Of a stretch of 64,000 nucleotides of DNA, positions 33,040-40,333 are shown one piece after another. The notes beneath the pieces were generated by a model that was not told the DNA's origin, did no database searches, and saw only the letters and a list, made by a program, of their open reading frames with translations. Source of the stretch: Luteimonas deserti (GTDB lineage: Bacteria > Pseudomonadota > Gammaproteobacteria > Xanthomonadales > Xanthomonadaceae); NCBI RefSeq assembly GCF_013425765.1, contig NZ_JACCJZ010000020.1, positions 744,001 to 808,000 on the forward strand, given 5' to 3'. A program made the position numbers and the translations under genes. Within the stretch, counting starts at the first letter, position 1, and each line of letters starts with the position of its first letter.

Positions 33040-33412
33040 GTCGTACTCCCCCTGAGTCCTTGCCCTTGGCGGTTCCACCGCCTTTGCTGGAGCAATGCGC
33101 AGAAGAGCGACGAATCCCATCACGCGTGCTTCACGATCCGCGTGATCGGCGGTTGAGATGAAATGTCGGGTGGGCCCGGGCCCACGTTCCTAATCTCCGC
33201 TGCGCTGGTCGGGCTGCATCGCCCGGCCGTTCGCGGGACACGGGGATGCGGGCCGGCTCGCCGGTACCGGCAGACATGTGGAGAGCGGGGTGTCGGGGGT
33301 GCTGCTGACGCGGCGCTTCCCGGCGATCGATGCGGATGCCGGGAAGAGGGGGCCGTCCTGCGCTGACGGCTCGGACGCTGCCCCGGCCGGACAGGGCCCA
33401 CGGAGACCAGCC
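33040..33412. promoter_or_regulatory. Divergent promoter region of AraC gene and tssB operon
   Basis: No gene is supported. The region holds the 18-nt element at 33154-33171, directly followed by the perfect 16-nt palindrome GTGGGCCCGGGCCCAC (33170-33185). A long GC-rich leader before tssB ATG 33413 follows. The leader could contain further regulation, but nothing specific is recognised. Confidence 0.5.
33154..33171 (+). promoter_or_regulatory. T6SS promoter element, copy 1 (upstream of tssB)
   Basis: TGAGATGAAATGTCGGGT matches the element upstream of tssK (56433-56450) at 15 of 18 positions, and the three differences are all transitions. A GC-rich dyad follows each copy immediately. Finding it ahead of the two T6SS structural operons and next to a dedicated ECF sigma gene suggests a -35-type element for that sigma factor. 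The role is inference. Confidence 0.5.
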
Positions 33413-33913
33413 ATGGCGAACAGCCAGAAATTCATCGCGCGCAACCGCGCGCCACGCGTTCAGATCGAGTACGACGTCGAGGTCTACGGCGCGCAGAAGA
33501 AGGTGCAGATCCCGTTCGTGATGGGCGTGCTTTCCGACCTGTCCGGCGCCAACGCCGCCGAGTTGCCGCCGGTCGAGGACCGCAAGGCGCTCGCCATCGA
33601 TGTCGACAACTTCGACAGCCGGCTGCAGTCGATGAAGCCGCGCGTGGTGGCGAAGGTGCCCAACACCCTGACCGGCGAGGGCGAGCTGTCGGTGGACATC
33701 ACGTTCGAGAGCATGGACGACTTTTCGCCCGCGGCCGTGGCGCGCAAGGTCGCGCCACTGGCCAAGCTGCTGGAGGCGCGTACCCAGCTCGCCAACCTCG
33801 ACACCTACATGGACGGCAAGGCCGGCGCCGAGAGCCTGATCGCCCAGGCGATCCGCGACCCCGCGCTGCTGCAGGCGCTGACCTCCGCGGCGAAGCCCGC
33901 CGACGACCAGTAA
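33413..33913 (+). CDS. tssB: T6SS contractile sheath small subunit
   Basis: TssB (VipA/ImpB) forms the cytoplasmic contractile sheath with TssC. The 166-residue protein starts MANSQKFIARNRAPRVQIEYDVE. It has the family signature KKVQIPFVMGVLSDLSG and the fold's RKALAIDVDNFDSRLQSMKPRV. The C-terminal helix region RTQLANLDTYMDGKAGAE is where ClpV and TssC contacts lie in homologues. The frame is open 45 codons upstream, but ATG 33413 is the family start. First gene of the main T6SS operon, 12 bases before tssC. Confidence 0.95.
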   Translation: MANSQKFIARNRAPRVQIEYDVEVYGAQKKVQIPFVMGVLSDLSGANAAELPPVEDRKALAIDVDNFDSRLQSMKPRVVAKVPNTLTGEGELSVDITFESMDDFSPAAVARKVAPLAKLLEARTQLANLDTYMDGKAGAESLIAQAIRDPALLQALTSAAKPADDQ

Positions 33914-33925
33914 GGAACGACGACC

Positions 33926-35416
33926 ATGTCCACCGAACAGCTTGCCGTTGCCCCGGAAGCGCAGACCCTGGAAGCGGGCGAGTTCGCCGCGCTTCTGGGC
34001 AAGGAATTCAAGCCCAAGAGCGAACGCGCCCGAGAAGAGGTCGAATCGGCGGTGCGCACGCTCGCCGAGCAGGTGCTCAGCCGCACCGACATCGTCTCCG
34101 ACGACGTGTCGCAGACGATCAAGTCTTACATCGCCGAGATCGACCGCAAGCTCAGCGAACAATTGAACTTGGTGATGCACGCGCCCGAGTTCCAGCAGCT
34201 GGAAAGCGCCTGGCGTGGCCTGCACTATCTGGTCAACAACACCGAGACCGACCAGCAACTCAAGATCCGCGTGCTCAACGTGAGCAAGAAGGACCTCGGC
34301 AAGGTCCTCAAGCGCTACAAGGGCACCGCCTGGGACCAGAGTCCGGTCTTCAAGAAGGTCTACGAGGAGGAATACGGCCAGCTCGGGGGCGAACCCTACG
34401 GCTGTCTCGTCGGCGACTACCAGTTCGACCACAGTCCACCGGACGTGGAACTGCTGCGCGGCATCGGCCAGGTCTCGGCCGCCTCGCATGCGCCCTTCAT
34501 CGCCGCCGCCGGCCCCGGCCTGCTCGGCATGGAGAGCTGGAACGAGCTGTCGAACCCGCGCGATCTCGCGAAGATCCAGTCCACGCCCGACTACGCCGCG
34601 TGGCGCAGCCTGCGTGAGTCGGACGACGCGCGCTACCTCGCACTGGCGATGCCGCGCACGCTCGCGCGTCTGCCCTACGGCGCCAAGACCGATCCGGTGG
34701 AGGAATTCGACTTCGAGGAGGACGCCACCGGCGCCGATTCGAGCAAGTACACCTGGCAGAACGCGGCCTATGCGATGGCGGTGAACATCAACCGCTCCTT
34801 CAAGGAGTACGGCTGGTGCTCGCGCATCCGGGGTGTCGAATCCGGCGGCGCCGTGCAGAACCTGCCGACGCACACCTTCCCGACCGACGACGGCGGCGTG
34901 GACATGAAGTGTCCGACCGAGATCGCGATCACCGATCGCCGCTCGGCCGAGCTCGACCGTCTCGGCCTGATGCCGCTGGTGCATCGCAAGAATTCCGACA
35001 TGGCCGCCTTCATCAGCGCGCAGTCGCTCAACAAGCCGGAGGAGTTCGACGACCCGGATGCGACCGCGAATGCGGCACTGGCCGCGCGGCTGCCCTACAT
35101 GTTCGCCTGCAGCCGCTTCGCGCATTACCTCAAGTGCATCGTGCGCGACAAGATCGGCTCGTTCTCGAGCCGGGACCAGGTCCAGAACTGGTTGCAGAAC
35201 TGGATTCTGCAGTACGTCGACGGCGACCCGGCCAATTCCAGCGAAGACGCCAAGGCCCGCAAGCCGCTGGCCGCCGCGGAGGTCGTGGTCGAAGAGGTCG
35301 AAGGCGCGCCCGGTTACTACACCTCCAAGTTCTACCTCAAGCCGCACTACCAGCTCGAGGGCCTGACGGTCTCGCTACGACTCGTCTCCCGCCTGCCGTC
35401 CGAGGCCAAGGGCTGA
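33926..35416 (+). CDS. tssC: T6SS contractile sheath large subunit
   Basis: TssC (VipB/ImpC/EvpB) is the larger sheath protein; contraction drives the Hcp tube out of the cell. The 496-residue product shows QLNLVMHAPEFQQLESAWRGLHYLV, GEPYGCLVGDYQFDHSP and FIAAAGPGLLGM. The conserved ARLPYGAKTDPVEEFDFEED and, near the C-terminus, YYTSKFYLKPHYQLEGLTVSLRLVS follow. The order tssB-tssC-hcp is the standard core. A hairpin separates it from hcp. Confidence 0.96.
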   Translation: MSTEQLAVAPEAQTLEAGEFAALLGKEFKPKSERAREEVESAVRTLAEQVLSRTDIVSDDVSQTIKSYIAEIDRKLSEQLNLVMHAPEFQQLESAWRGLHYLVNNTETDQQLKIRVLNVSKKDLGKVLKRYKGTAWDQSPVFKKVYEEEYGQLGGEPYGCLVGDYQFDHSPPDVELLRGIGQVSAASHAPFIAAAGPGLLGMESWNELSNPRDLAKIQSTPDYAAWRSLRESDDARYLALAMPRTLARLPYGAKTDPVEEFDFEEDATGADSSKYTWQNAAYAMAVNINRSFKEYGWCSRIRGVESGGAVQNLPTHTFPTDDGGVDMKCPTEIAITDRRSAELDRLGLMPLVHRKNSDMAAFISAQSLNKPEEFDDPDATANAALAARLPYMFACSRFAHYLKCIVRDKIGSFSSRDQVQNWLQNWILQYVDGDPANSSEDAKARKPLAAAEVVVEEVEGAPGYYTSKFYLKPHYQLEGLTVSLRLVSRLPSEAKG

Positions 35417-35436
35417 CTCCGGGCTGATCCAACCGC

Positions 35437-35453
35437 GTGCGGCCCGGCCGCAC
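35437..35453 (+). other. Stem-loop between tssC and hcp
   Basis: GTGCGGC-CCG-GCCGCAC forms a perfect 7-bp stem with a 3-nt loop in the 88-base gap. No U-tract follows. It may be an mRNA-processing or stabilising stem that lets hcp, needed in large amounts, be expressed differently from tssBC. Confidence 0.5.
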
Positions 35454-35504
35454 ATCCACACCTGAGGCGGGCCGAGTCCGCACACCATCGAAAGGAGCGT
35501 CGCC

Positions 35505-36005
35505 GTGGCATTCGACATGCACATCAAGTTCGGCAAGGGCAAGGTCACGATCGGCGGATCGTCCGACCACAAGAAGCACAAAGACGAGATTCCGGTCCTG
35601 GCCTGGTCGTGGGGGCTGTCGAATTCGGCGGATCTGCACAGCTCCAGCGTGGGTGCCGGCGGCAAGGCGCACGTCCAGGACATGTCGCTGACCAAATACG
35701 TCGACTCGTCCTCGCACGCACTTCTGCAGGCGGCCGCCACCGGCGCCCGTATCGAGGAAGCGTGGCTCTACGTCACCAATGCCACCGGCGAGCAGACCGA
35801 CTACGTGACCATCCACCTGAGCAACGGCGTCATGGTCACCTCGGTGTCCACCGGCGGTTCGGGCGGTGAGGACCGTCTGACCGAAAACGTGACCCTGCAC
35901 TTCGGCAAGTTCAAGTACGGCTTCCAGCCCCAGAAGCCCGACGGCTCGTCCGACGGCGCGGTCAAGGAGTTCACCTACGACATCCAGGCCGTCGCGGCGG
36001 CCTGA
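35505..36005 (+). CDS. hcp: T6SS inner tube protein Hcp
   Basis: Hcp hexamers stack into the inner tube and can carry small effectors. The 166-residue protein matches the Hcp1 type: FDMHIKFGKGKVTIGGSSDHKKHKDEIPVLAWSWG region, DMSLTKYVDSSSHALLQAAATG, and the C-terminal FKYGFQPQKPDGS. GTG 35505 is chosen because AAAGGAG sits 6 bases before it; ATG 35517 is an in-frame alternative. It is followed by tagJ after 11 bases. Confidence 0.94.
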   Translation: MAFDMHIKFGKGKVTIGGSSDHKKHKDEIPVLAWSWGLSNSADLHSSSVGAGGKAHVQDMSLTKYVDSSSHALLQAAATGARIEEAWLYVTNATGEQTDYVTIHLSNGVMVTSVSTGGSGGEDRLTENVTLHFGKFKYGFQPQKPDGSSDGAVKEFTYDIQAVAAA

Positions 36006-36016
36006 CGGAGCAGGCG

Positions 36017-36859
36017 ATGACGGCCTCCGTCGACACCGCGGCATTCCGCCTCGCGCCCTCGCCGGCGGAGCAGCTGCTGCGCGATGGGCAGCCCGAGGCG
36101 GCGCTGCAGGCCCTGGTCGCACAGGTGCGCCAGGCGCCCGCCGATGCGTCGGCCCGGCTGTTCCTGTGCCAGCTGTTCGCGGCCTGTGGCCAGTGGACAC
36201 GTGCGCGCGACCAGCTCGATGTCGCAATGCGGCTCGACTCCGGCAACGCACTGCTGTGCGCGACGTGGCAGGCACTGATCGATGCCGAAGCGGCCCGGAC
36301 CGCGGTCTTCGCCGGCGAAGCGCTGCCCACGGTGATCGGCGCGCCCGCCGACTGGCTGGCCGCCGTGCTCGAAGCCCTGCGTCTGGATGGCCGTGGCGAG
36401 CACGCGGCGGCGGCGGCGCTGCGGAGCCATGCGTTCGAGGCCGCGCCCGCCGTGTCGGGCCAGATCGACGGGCAGGCGTTCGCCTGGCTCGCCGATGCGG
36501 ATCCGCGTTTCGGGCCGTGCCTCGAGCTCGTGTTGCAGGGTGGCTACGGGTGGGTACCGTTCGAGCGCATCGCACGCCTCGCGTTCGACGCACCCGCAAG
36601 CCTCGCCGACACGCTGTGGGCACCGGTGGAGGTGACCTGGCGCAATGGAGGTCAGGCGCACGGCTATGTTCCCGTGCGCTACCCGGGAAGCGAGCACCTC
36701 GACGAGCCGGGGCTGCGGCTGGGACGTGCCACTGGCTGGACGGCGCTCGCGGATGACACCTGGGCGGGGCAGGGCCAGCGCATGTTCACCACCGACGCCG
36801 GCGACCACCCTTTGCTCGAGATACGTGTCGTCACGTTCGACGCAGCGGACGCAGGCTGA
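36017..36859 (+). CDS. tagJ: T6SS accessory protein TagJ (ImpE family)
   Basis: The 280-residue protein matches ImpE/TagJ. An N-terminal TPR-like region reads AEQLLRDGQPEAALQALVAQVRQAPADASARLFLCQLF. A C-terminal domain includes YGWVPFERIARLAFDAP and the conserved LWAPVEVTWRNGGQAHGYVPVRYPG. In homologues TagJ binds the sheath protein TssB and may help ClpV recycle contracted sheaths. Its position between hcp and tssE is exactly that of the P. aeruginosa H1 locus. Confidence 0.9.
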   Translation: MTASVDTAAFRLAPSPAEQLLRDGQPEAALQALVAQVRQAPADASARLFLCQLFAACGQWTRARDQLDVAMRLDSGNALLCATWQALIDAEAARTAVFAGEALPTVIGAPADWLAAVLEALRLDGRGEHAAAAALRSHAFEAAPAVSGQIDGQAFAWLADADPRFGPCLELVLQGGYGWVPFERIARLAFDAPASLADTLWAPVEVTWRNGGQAHGYVPVRYPGSEHLDEPGLRLGRATGWTALADDTWAGQGQRMFTTDAGDHPLLEIRVVTFDAADAG

Positions 36860-36865
36860 CCGGCC

Positions 36866-37369
36866 GTGGCCGAACTCATGCCGCAGGAGCGTCTGCAGCC
36901 TTCGCTGCTGGACCGTCTCACCGACGATGCCCCCGCACGCACCGACGAGAGCCGCGAGGCGCGCGTGATCTCGGCCCAGCGCCTGCGCGAGTGCGTGATC
37001 CGCGACCTGTCCTGGCTGCTCAATTGCACCCATCGCGGCGTCGGGCTGCTGCCGGACGCCGCGCCCCGGGTCGCGGACTCGGTGCTCAACTACGGCGTGC
37101 CGGACTTCACCGGCGTGGCCCGCAGCGGGCTGGATGCATCCCGGCTCGAGCGCGAGCTGCGCACTGCGATCCTCGCGTTCGAACCGCGGCTGATCGCCGA
37201 CACCCTGCGGGTGCAGGTGCGCGTGGACGGTGGGCGCATGGATGGACGCGCACTGGTGTTCGACATCCAGTCCGAGATGTGGGCCCAGCCGATCCCGCTG
37301 AATCTCTACCTCAAGACGGAGGTGGACCTGGAGACCGGACGCATCGATGTGTCCGAGGCCTGGGGCTGA
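36866..37369 (+). CDS. tssE: T6SS baseplate protein TssE (gp25-like)
   Basis: TssE resembles the phage T4 baseplate wedge protein gp25 and helps start sheath assembly. The 167-residue protein has the gp25 features VADSVLNYGVPDFTG and the EPR-type motif region ELRTAILAFEPRLIADTLRV. The start is GTG 36866, 6 bases after tagJ; ATG 36878 (MPQERLQPSLLDRL) is an in-frame alternative that also fits the family. tssF follows after 4 bases. Confidence 0.92.
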   Translation: MAELMPQERLQPSLLDRLTDDAPARTDESREARVISAQRLRECVIRDLSWLLNCTHRGVGLLPDAAPRVADSVLNYGVPDFTGVARSGLDASRLERELRTAILAFEPRLIADTLRVQVRVDGGRMDGRALVFDIQSEMWAQPIPLNLYLKTEVDLETGRIDVSEAWG

Positions 37370-37373
37370 GCGT

Positions 37374-39257
37374 ATGGACCCGCGCCTGTTGAGCTACTAC
37401 AACCGAGAGCTCGGCTTCGTGCGCGAGATGGGCGCAGAGTTCGCGCGCGAGTATCCGAAGATCGCCGGCCGGCTCGGCCTCGACGGCTTCGAGTGCGCGG
37501 ATCCCTACGTCGAGCGGTTGCTCGAAGGATTCGCCTTCCTGGCCGCGCGCGTGCAGCTGAAACTGGATGCGCAGTATCCGGTGTTCACCCAGCATCTGAT
37601 GGAGATGCTGTATCCGCAGTACCTGCGGCCGATTCCGTCGATGGCCGTCGTGCAGCTGCATCCCGATCCCAAGGCCGCCACGCTGGCCACCGGACACGCC
37701 GTGCCGCGTGGGACCGCGTTGCGCGCCATCCCGGGTGCCGACATGCGGACCGCCTGCGAGTTCCGGACCGCGCACGCGACCACGCTCTGGCCGCTGGAAC
37801 TGGCGGGCGTGACCTACTTCGAAACCCCTGCGGCATTGGCCGCGGCCGGCATCGTCGCGCCCGAGGGTGCCGACGTGCGGGGCGGACTGCGGCTCTCGCT
37901 GCGCACGACCGGCGGAATCGACCTGGCCACATTGCCGATCGGCGCGCTGCCGGTGTTCCTCGCCGGAAACGACGAGCGCCCCAAGCGTCTCTACGAACAT
38001 CTCTTCGCCGATGCGGAGGCCGTGCTGGTGCGCGGCGAAGGCGCGCAGGCGCCGGTGCAGGTCTGGCTCGGTTCCGATTCGATCCGGCCGCGCGGGTTCG
38101 ACGACGACGATGCGCTGCTGCCGGTCGATGGCCGCAGCTTCAGTGGCTTCCGTCTGCTGCAGGAGTACTTCGCCTGCCCGGAACGGTTTCTCTTCGCCGA
38201 GTTCGACGGCCTCAAGCCCGCGCTGCAGCGCATGCGCGGGCAGGCGTTCGAGATCGTCGTGCTCATGCGTCGCAGCGTGCCGGTGCTCGCGCGCGGACTC
38301 GACACGAGCCACCTCCGCCTCTTCTGCACCCCTGCGATCAATCTGTTCCCGCGGACCGGTGACCGCATCCATCTGCGCCCGGAAAGCACCGAATACCACG
38401 TGGTCGCCGACCGCGTACGGCCGATGGACTTCGAAGTGTTCGGGGTAACGCGCGTCGAGGGCTTCGGCGACCGTCAGGAGCCCGAGGTCCGCTTCCATCC
38501 GTTCTACGGCGGCGATACCCGCACCTGGCATGCGCGCGAAGGCGCGTACTACACGCTGCGCCGCGAGCCCCGGCTTCTCTCGGGACGCCAGCGGCGGCAG
38601 GGCGCACGATCGAGCTACGTGGGCAGCGAGGTGTTCCTGTCGCTGGTGGACGCGGGCGAACGCGCGCTCGACACGCCGCTGCGCCAGGTCGGGCTGCAGC
38701 TTCTGTGCGGAAACCGCGACCTGCCGCTGCACATGCCGGTCGGCAAGAGCGCGACCGACTTCCAGCTCGACGCCGGCGTTCCCGTCGCGCAGGCGCGCTG
38801 CGTCGCCGGGCCCACCCGGCCGCGACCCGCGATGGCGGGCGGCGAGACCGCCTGGCGCCTGCTCAGCCACCTGCAGTTCGACTATCTCTCGCTGTTCGAA
38901 GGCGATCCCGCCTCGGGCGCTGCCGCACTGCGTGAGCTGCTGTCGCTCTATTGCGACCCGAACGACGCGGCGGCACTGCGCCAGGTGGAGGGCGTGAAGT
39001 CGATCGCATCGAGGACCATCGTGCGGCGCCTGCCCGTGCCCGGCCCGATCACCTTCGGTCGAGGGCTGGAGATCACCCTGACCTGCGACGACGGTGCGTT
39101 CGAAGGCACCGGGGCCTACCTGATCGGCGCGGTGCTCCAGCATTTCTTCGCGCGCTACGCGTCGATCAACGGCTTCACCGAAACCGTGCTGCGCACGCTG
39201 GAGCGCCAGCACGTGGCGCGCTGGCCGGCGCGGCCCGGTCTGCGGCAGGTCGCATGA
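37374..39257 (+). CDS. tssF: T6SS baseplate protein TssF
   Basis: TssF forms the baseplate wedge with TssG, TssE and TssK. The 627-residue protein opens with the family hallmark MDPRLLSYYNRELGFVREMG, then EYPKIAGRLGLDGFECADPYVERLLEGFAFL, and continues through YPQYLRPIPSMAVVQ. The frame is open 9 codons upstream inside tssE, but ATG 37374 is the family start. The stop overlaps tssG. Confidence 0.95.
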   Translation: MDPRLLSYYNRELGFVREMGAEFAREYPKIAGRLGLDGFECADPYVERLLEGFAFLAARVQLKLDAQYPVFTQHLMEMLYPQYLRPIPSMAVVQLHPDPKAATLATGHAVPRGTALRAIPGADMRTACEFRTAHATTLWPLELAGVTYFETPAALAAAGIVAPEGADVRGGLRLSLRTTGGIDLATLPIGALPVFLAGNDERPKRLYEHLFADAEAVLVRGEGAQAPVQVWLGSDSIRPRGFDDDDALLPVDGRSFSGFRLLQEYFACPERFLFAEFDGLKPALQRMRGQAFEIVVLMRRSVPVLARGLDTSHLRLFCTPAINLFPRTGDRIHLRPESTEYHVVADRVRPMDFEVFGVTRVEGFGDRQEPEVRFHPFYGGDTRTWHAREGAYYTLRREPRLLSGRQRRQGARSSYVGSEVFLSLVDAGERALDTPLRQVGLQLLCGNRDLPLHMPVGKSATDFQLDAGVPVAQARCVAGPTRPRPAMAGGETAWRLLSHLQFDYLSLFEGDPASGAAALRELLSLYCDPNDAAALRQVEGVKSIASRTIVRRLPVPGPITFGRGLEITLTCDDGAFEGTGAYLIGAVLQHFFARYASINGFTETVLRTLERQHVARWPARPGLRQVA

Positions 39258-40324
39258 CCCGCCCGCCGCCACGCGTGGGCGCCGCGTTGGCTTCGCCGCC
39301 TGACGGGGCGGGAGCGGTCGCAGCTGCCGGATCGGACGCGGCCCTCGTCCAGAACCCGCACGGCTTCGAGCTGTTCGCGGCATTGCGGCTGCTCGAGCGT
39401 GCACATCCCGGGCGCCCCGGCCTGGGGCTCTCATCCAGACCGGCCGAGGACGCGGTGCGTCTGCGCCAGCCCCCATCGCTGGCATTCGCCGCCGGCGACG
39501 TCTCGACCTACACCCCCGGCACCGCCGACGCCCCGGCGGTCCTCGACACGCCGGTGCTCGGCCTGTTCGGCCCGAACGGTGCGTTGCCCCTGCACCTGAC
39601 GGAATACGCGATCGAGCGGGCGCAGAACGCGCGCGACACGACGTTCGCCGCGTTCGCCGACGTGTTCCACCATCGCATCCTGTCGCTGTTCTATCGCGCC
39701 TGGGCCGACGCCCAGCCCGCCATACAGGCCGAGCGCTGCGGCGACGACCGGTTCTCGCGTCAGCTCGGGGCCCTGGCCGGGCTGCGCCCGATGCGCGCCG
39801 GCGACGATCCGGTCGTCGGTCACGCGTTGCGGCACGTCGCGGGACGCCTGCTGTCGCAGGTGCGCAACCCCGAAGGATTGCGCGACCTGCTGCAGCTGGC
39901 CTTCGACGTGCCGGTGGACATCGTCGGATTCATCGCCGAATGGATGTCCCTTCCGGACGAGTCGCGGCTGCGCCTCGGTCGCAGGCATGTGTCGGGTCTC
40001 GGCACGACCGCGGTGATCGGTGCCCACGTACGCGGCGCGCAGCACCGTTTCCGGGTGCGCCTCGGCCCCCTGGATGCGGCGCGCTTCCGGGCCTTCCTGC
40101 CGGGAGGAGCCGCACTGGACGAGCTGGGATCGCTGGTCCGCGGTTACGTCGGCGACGGACAGGCCTGGGACGTCCAGCTGGTGCTCCGCGCCGGCGACGT
40201 CCCCGCGATGCGCCTGGGTCTGGCGGGCCGCCTGGGCCTGGACAGCTGGCTCGGGCGCCGGGCCTGGGACCTCGAAGACGCCGGCGACGTGATCGTGCGC
40301 CCGCGTCCACACACACGACACTAG
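39254..40324 (+). CDS. tssG: T6SS baseplate protein TssG
   Basis: TssG partners TssF in the baseplate. The 356-residue protein has the family features FELFAALRLLERAHPGRPGLG and VRLRQPPSLAFAAGDV. LGLFGPNGALPLHLTEYAIER and HRILSLFYRAWADAQP, the strongest TssG signatures, follow. ATG 39254 overlaps the tssF stop (ATGA). The open frame further upstream is a shadow of tssF. Confidence 0.93.
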   Translation: MTRPPPRVGAALASPPDGAGAVAAAGSDAALVQNPHGFELFAALRLLERAHPGRPGLGLSSRPAEDAVRLRQPPSLAFAAGDVSTYTPGTADAPAVLDTPVLGLFGPNGALPLHLTEYAIERAQNARDTTFAAFADVFHHRILSLFYRAWADAQPAIQAERCGDDRFSRQLGALAGLRPMRAGDDPVVGHALRHVAGRLLSQVRNPEGLRDLLQLAFDVPVDIVGFIAEWMSLPDESRLRLGRRHVSGLGTTAVIGAHVRGAQHRFRVRLGPLDAARFRAFLPGGAALDELGSLVRGYVGDGQAWDVQLVLRAGDVPAMRLGLAGRLGLDSWLGRRAWDLEDAGDVIVRPRPHTRH

Positions 40325-40333
40325 GAGACCGCC

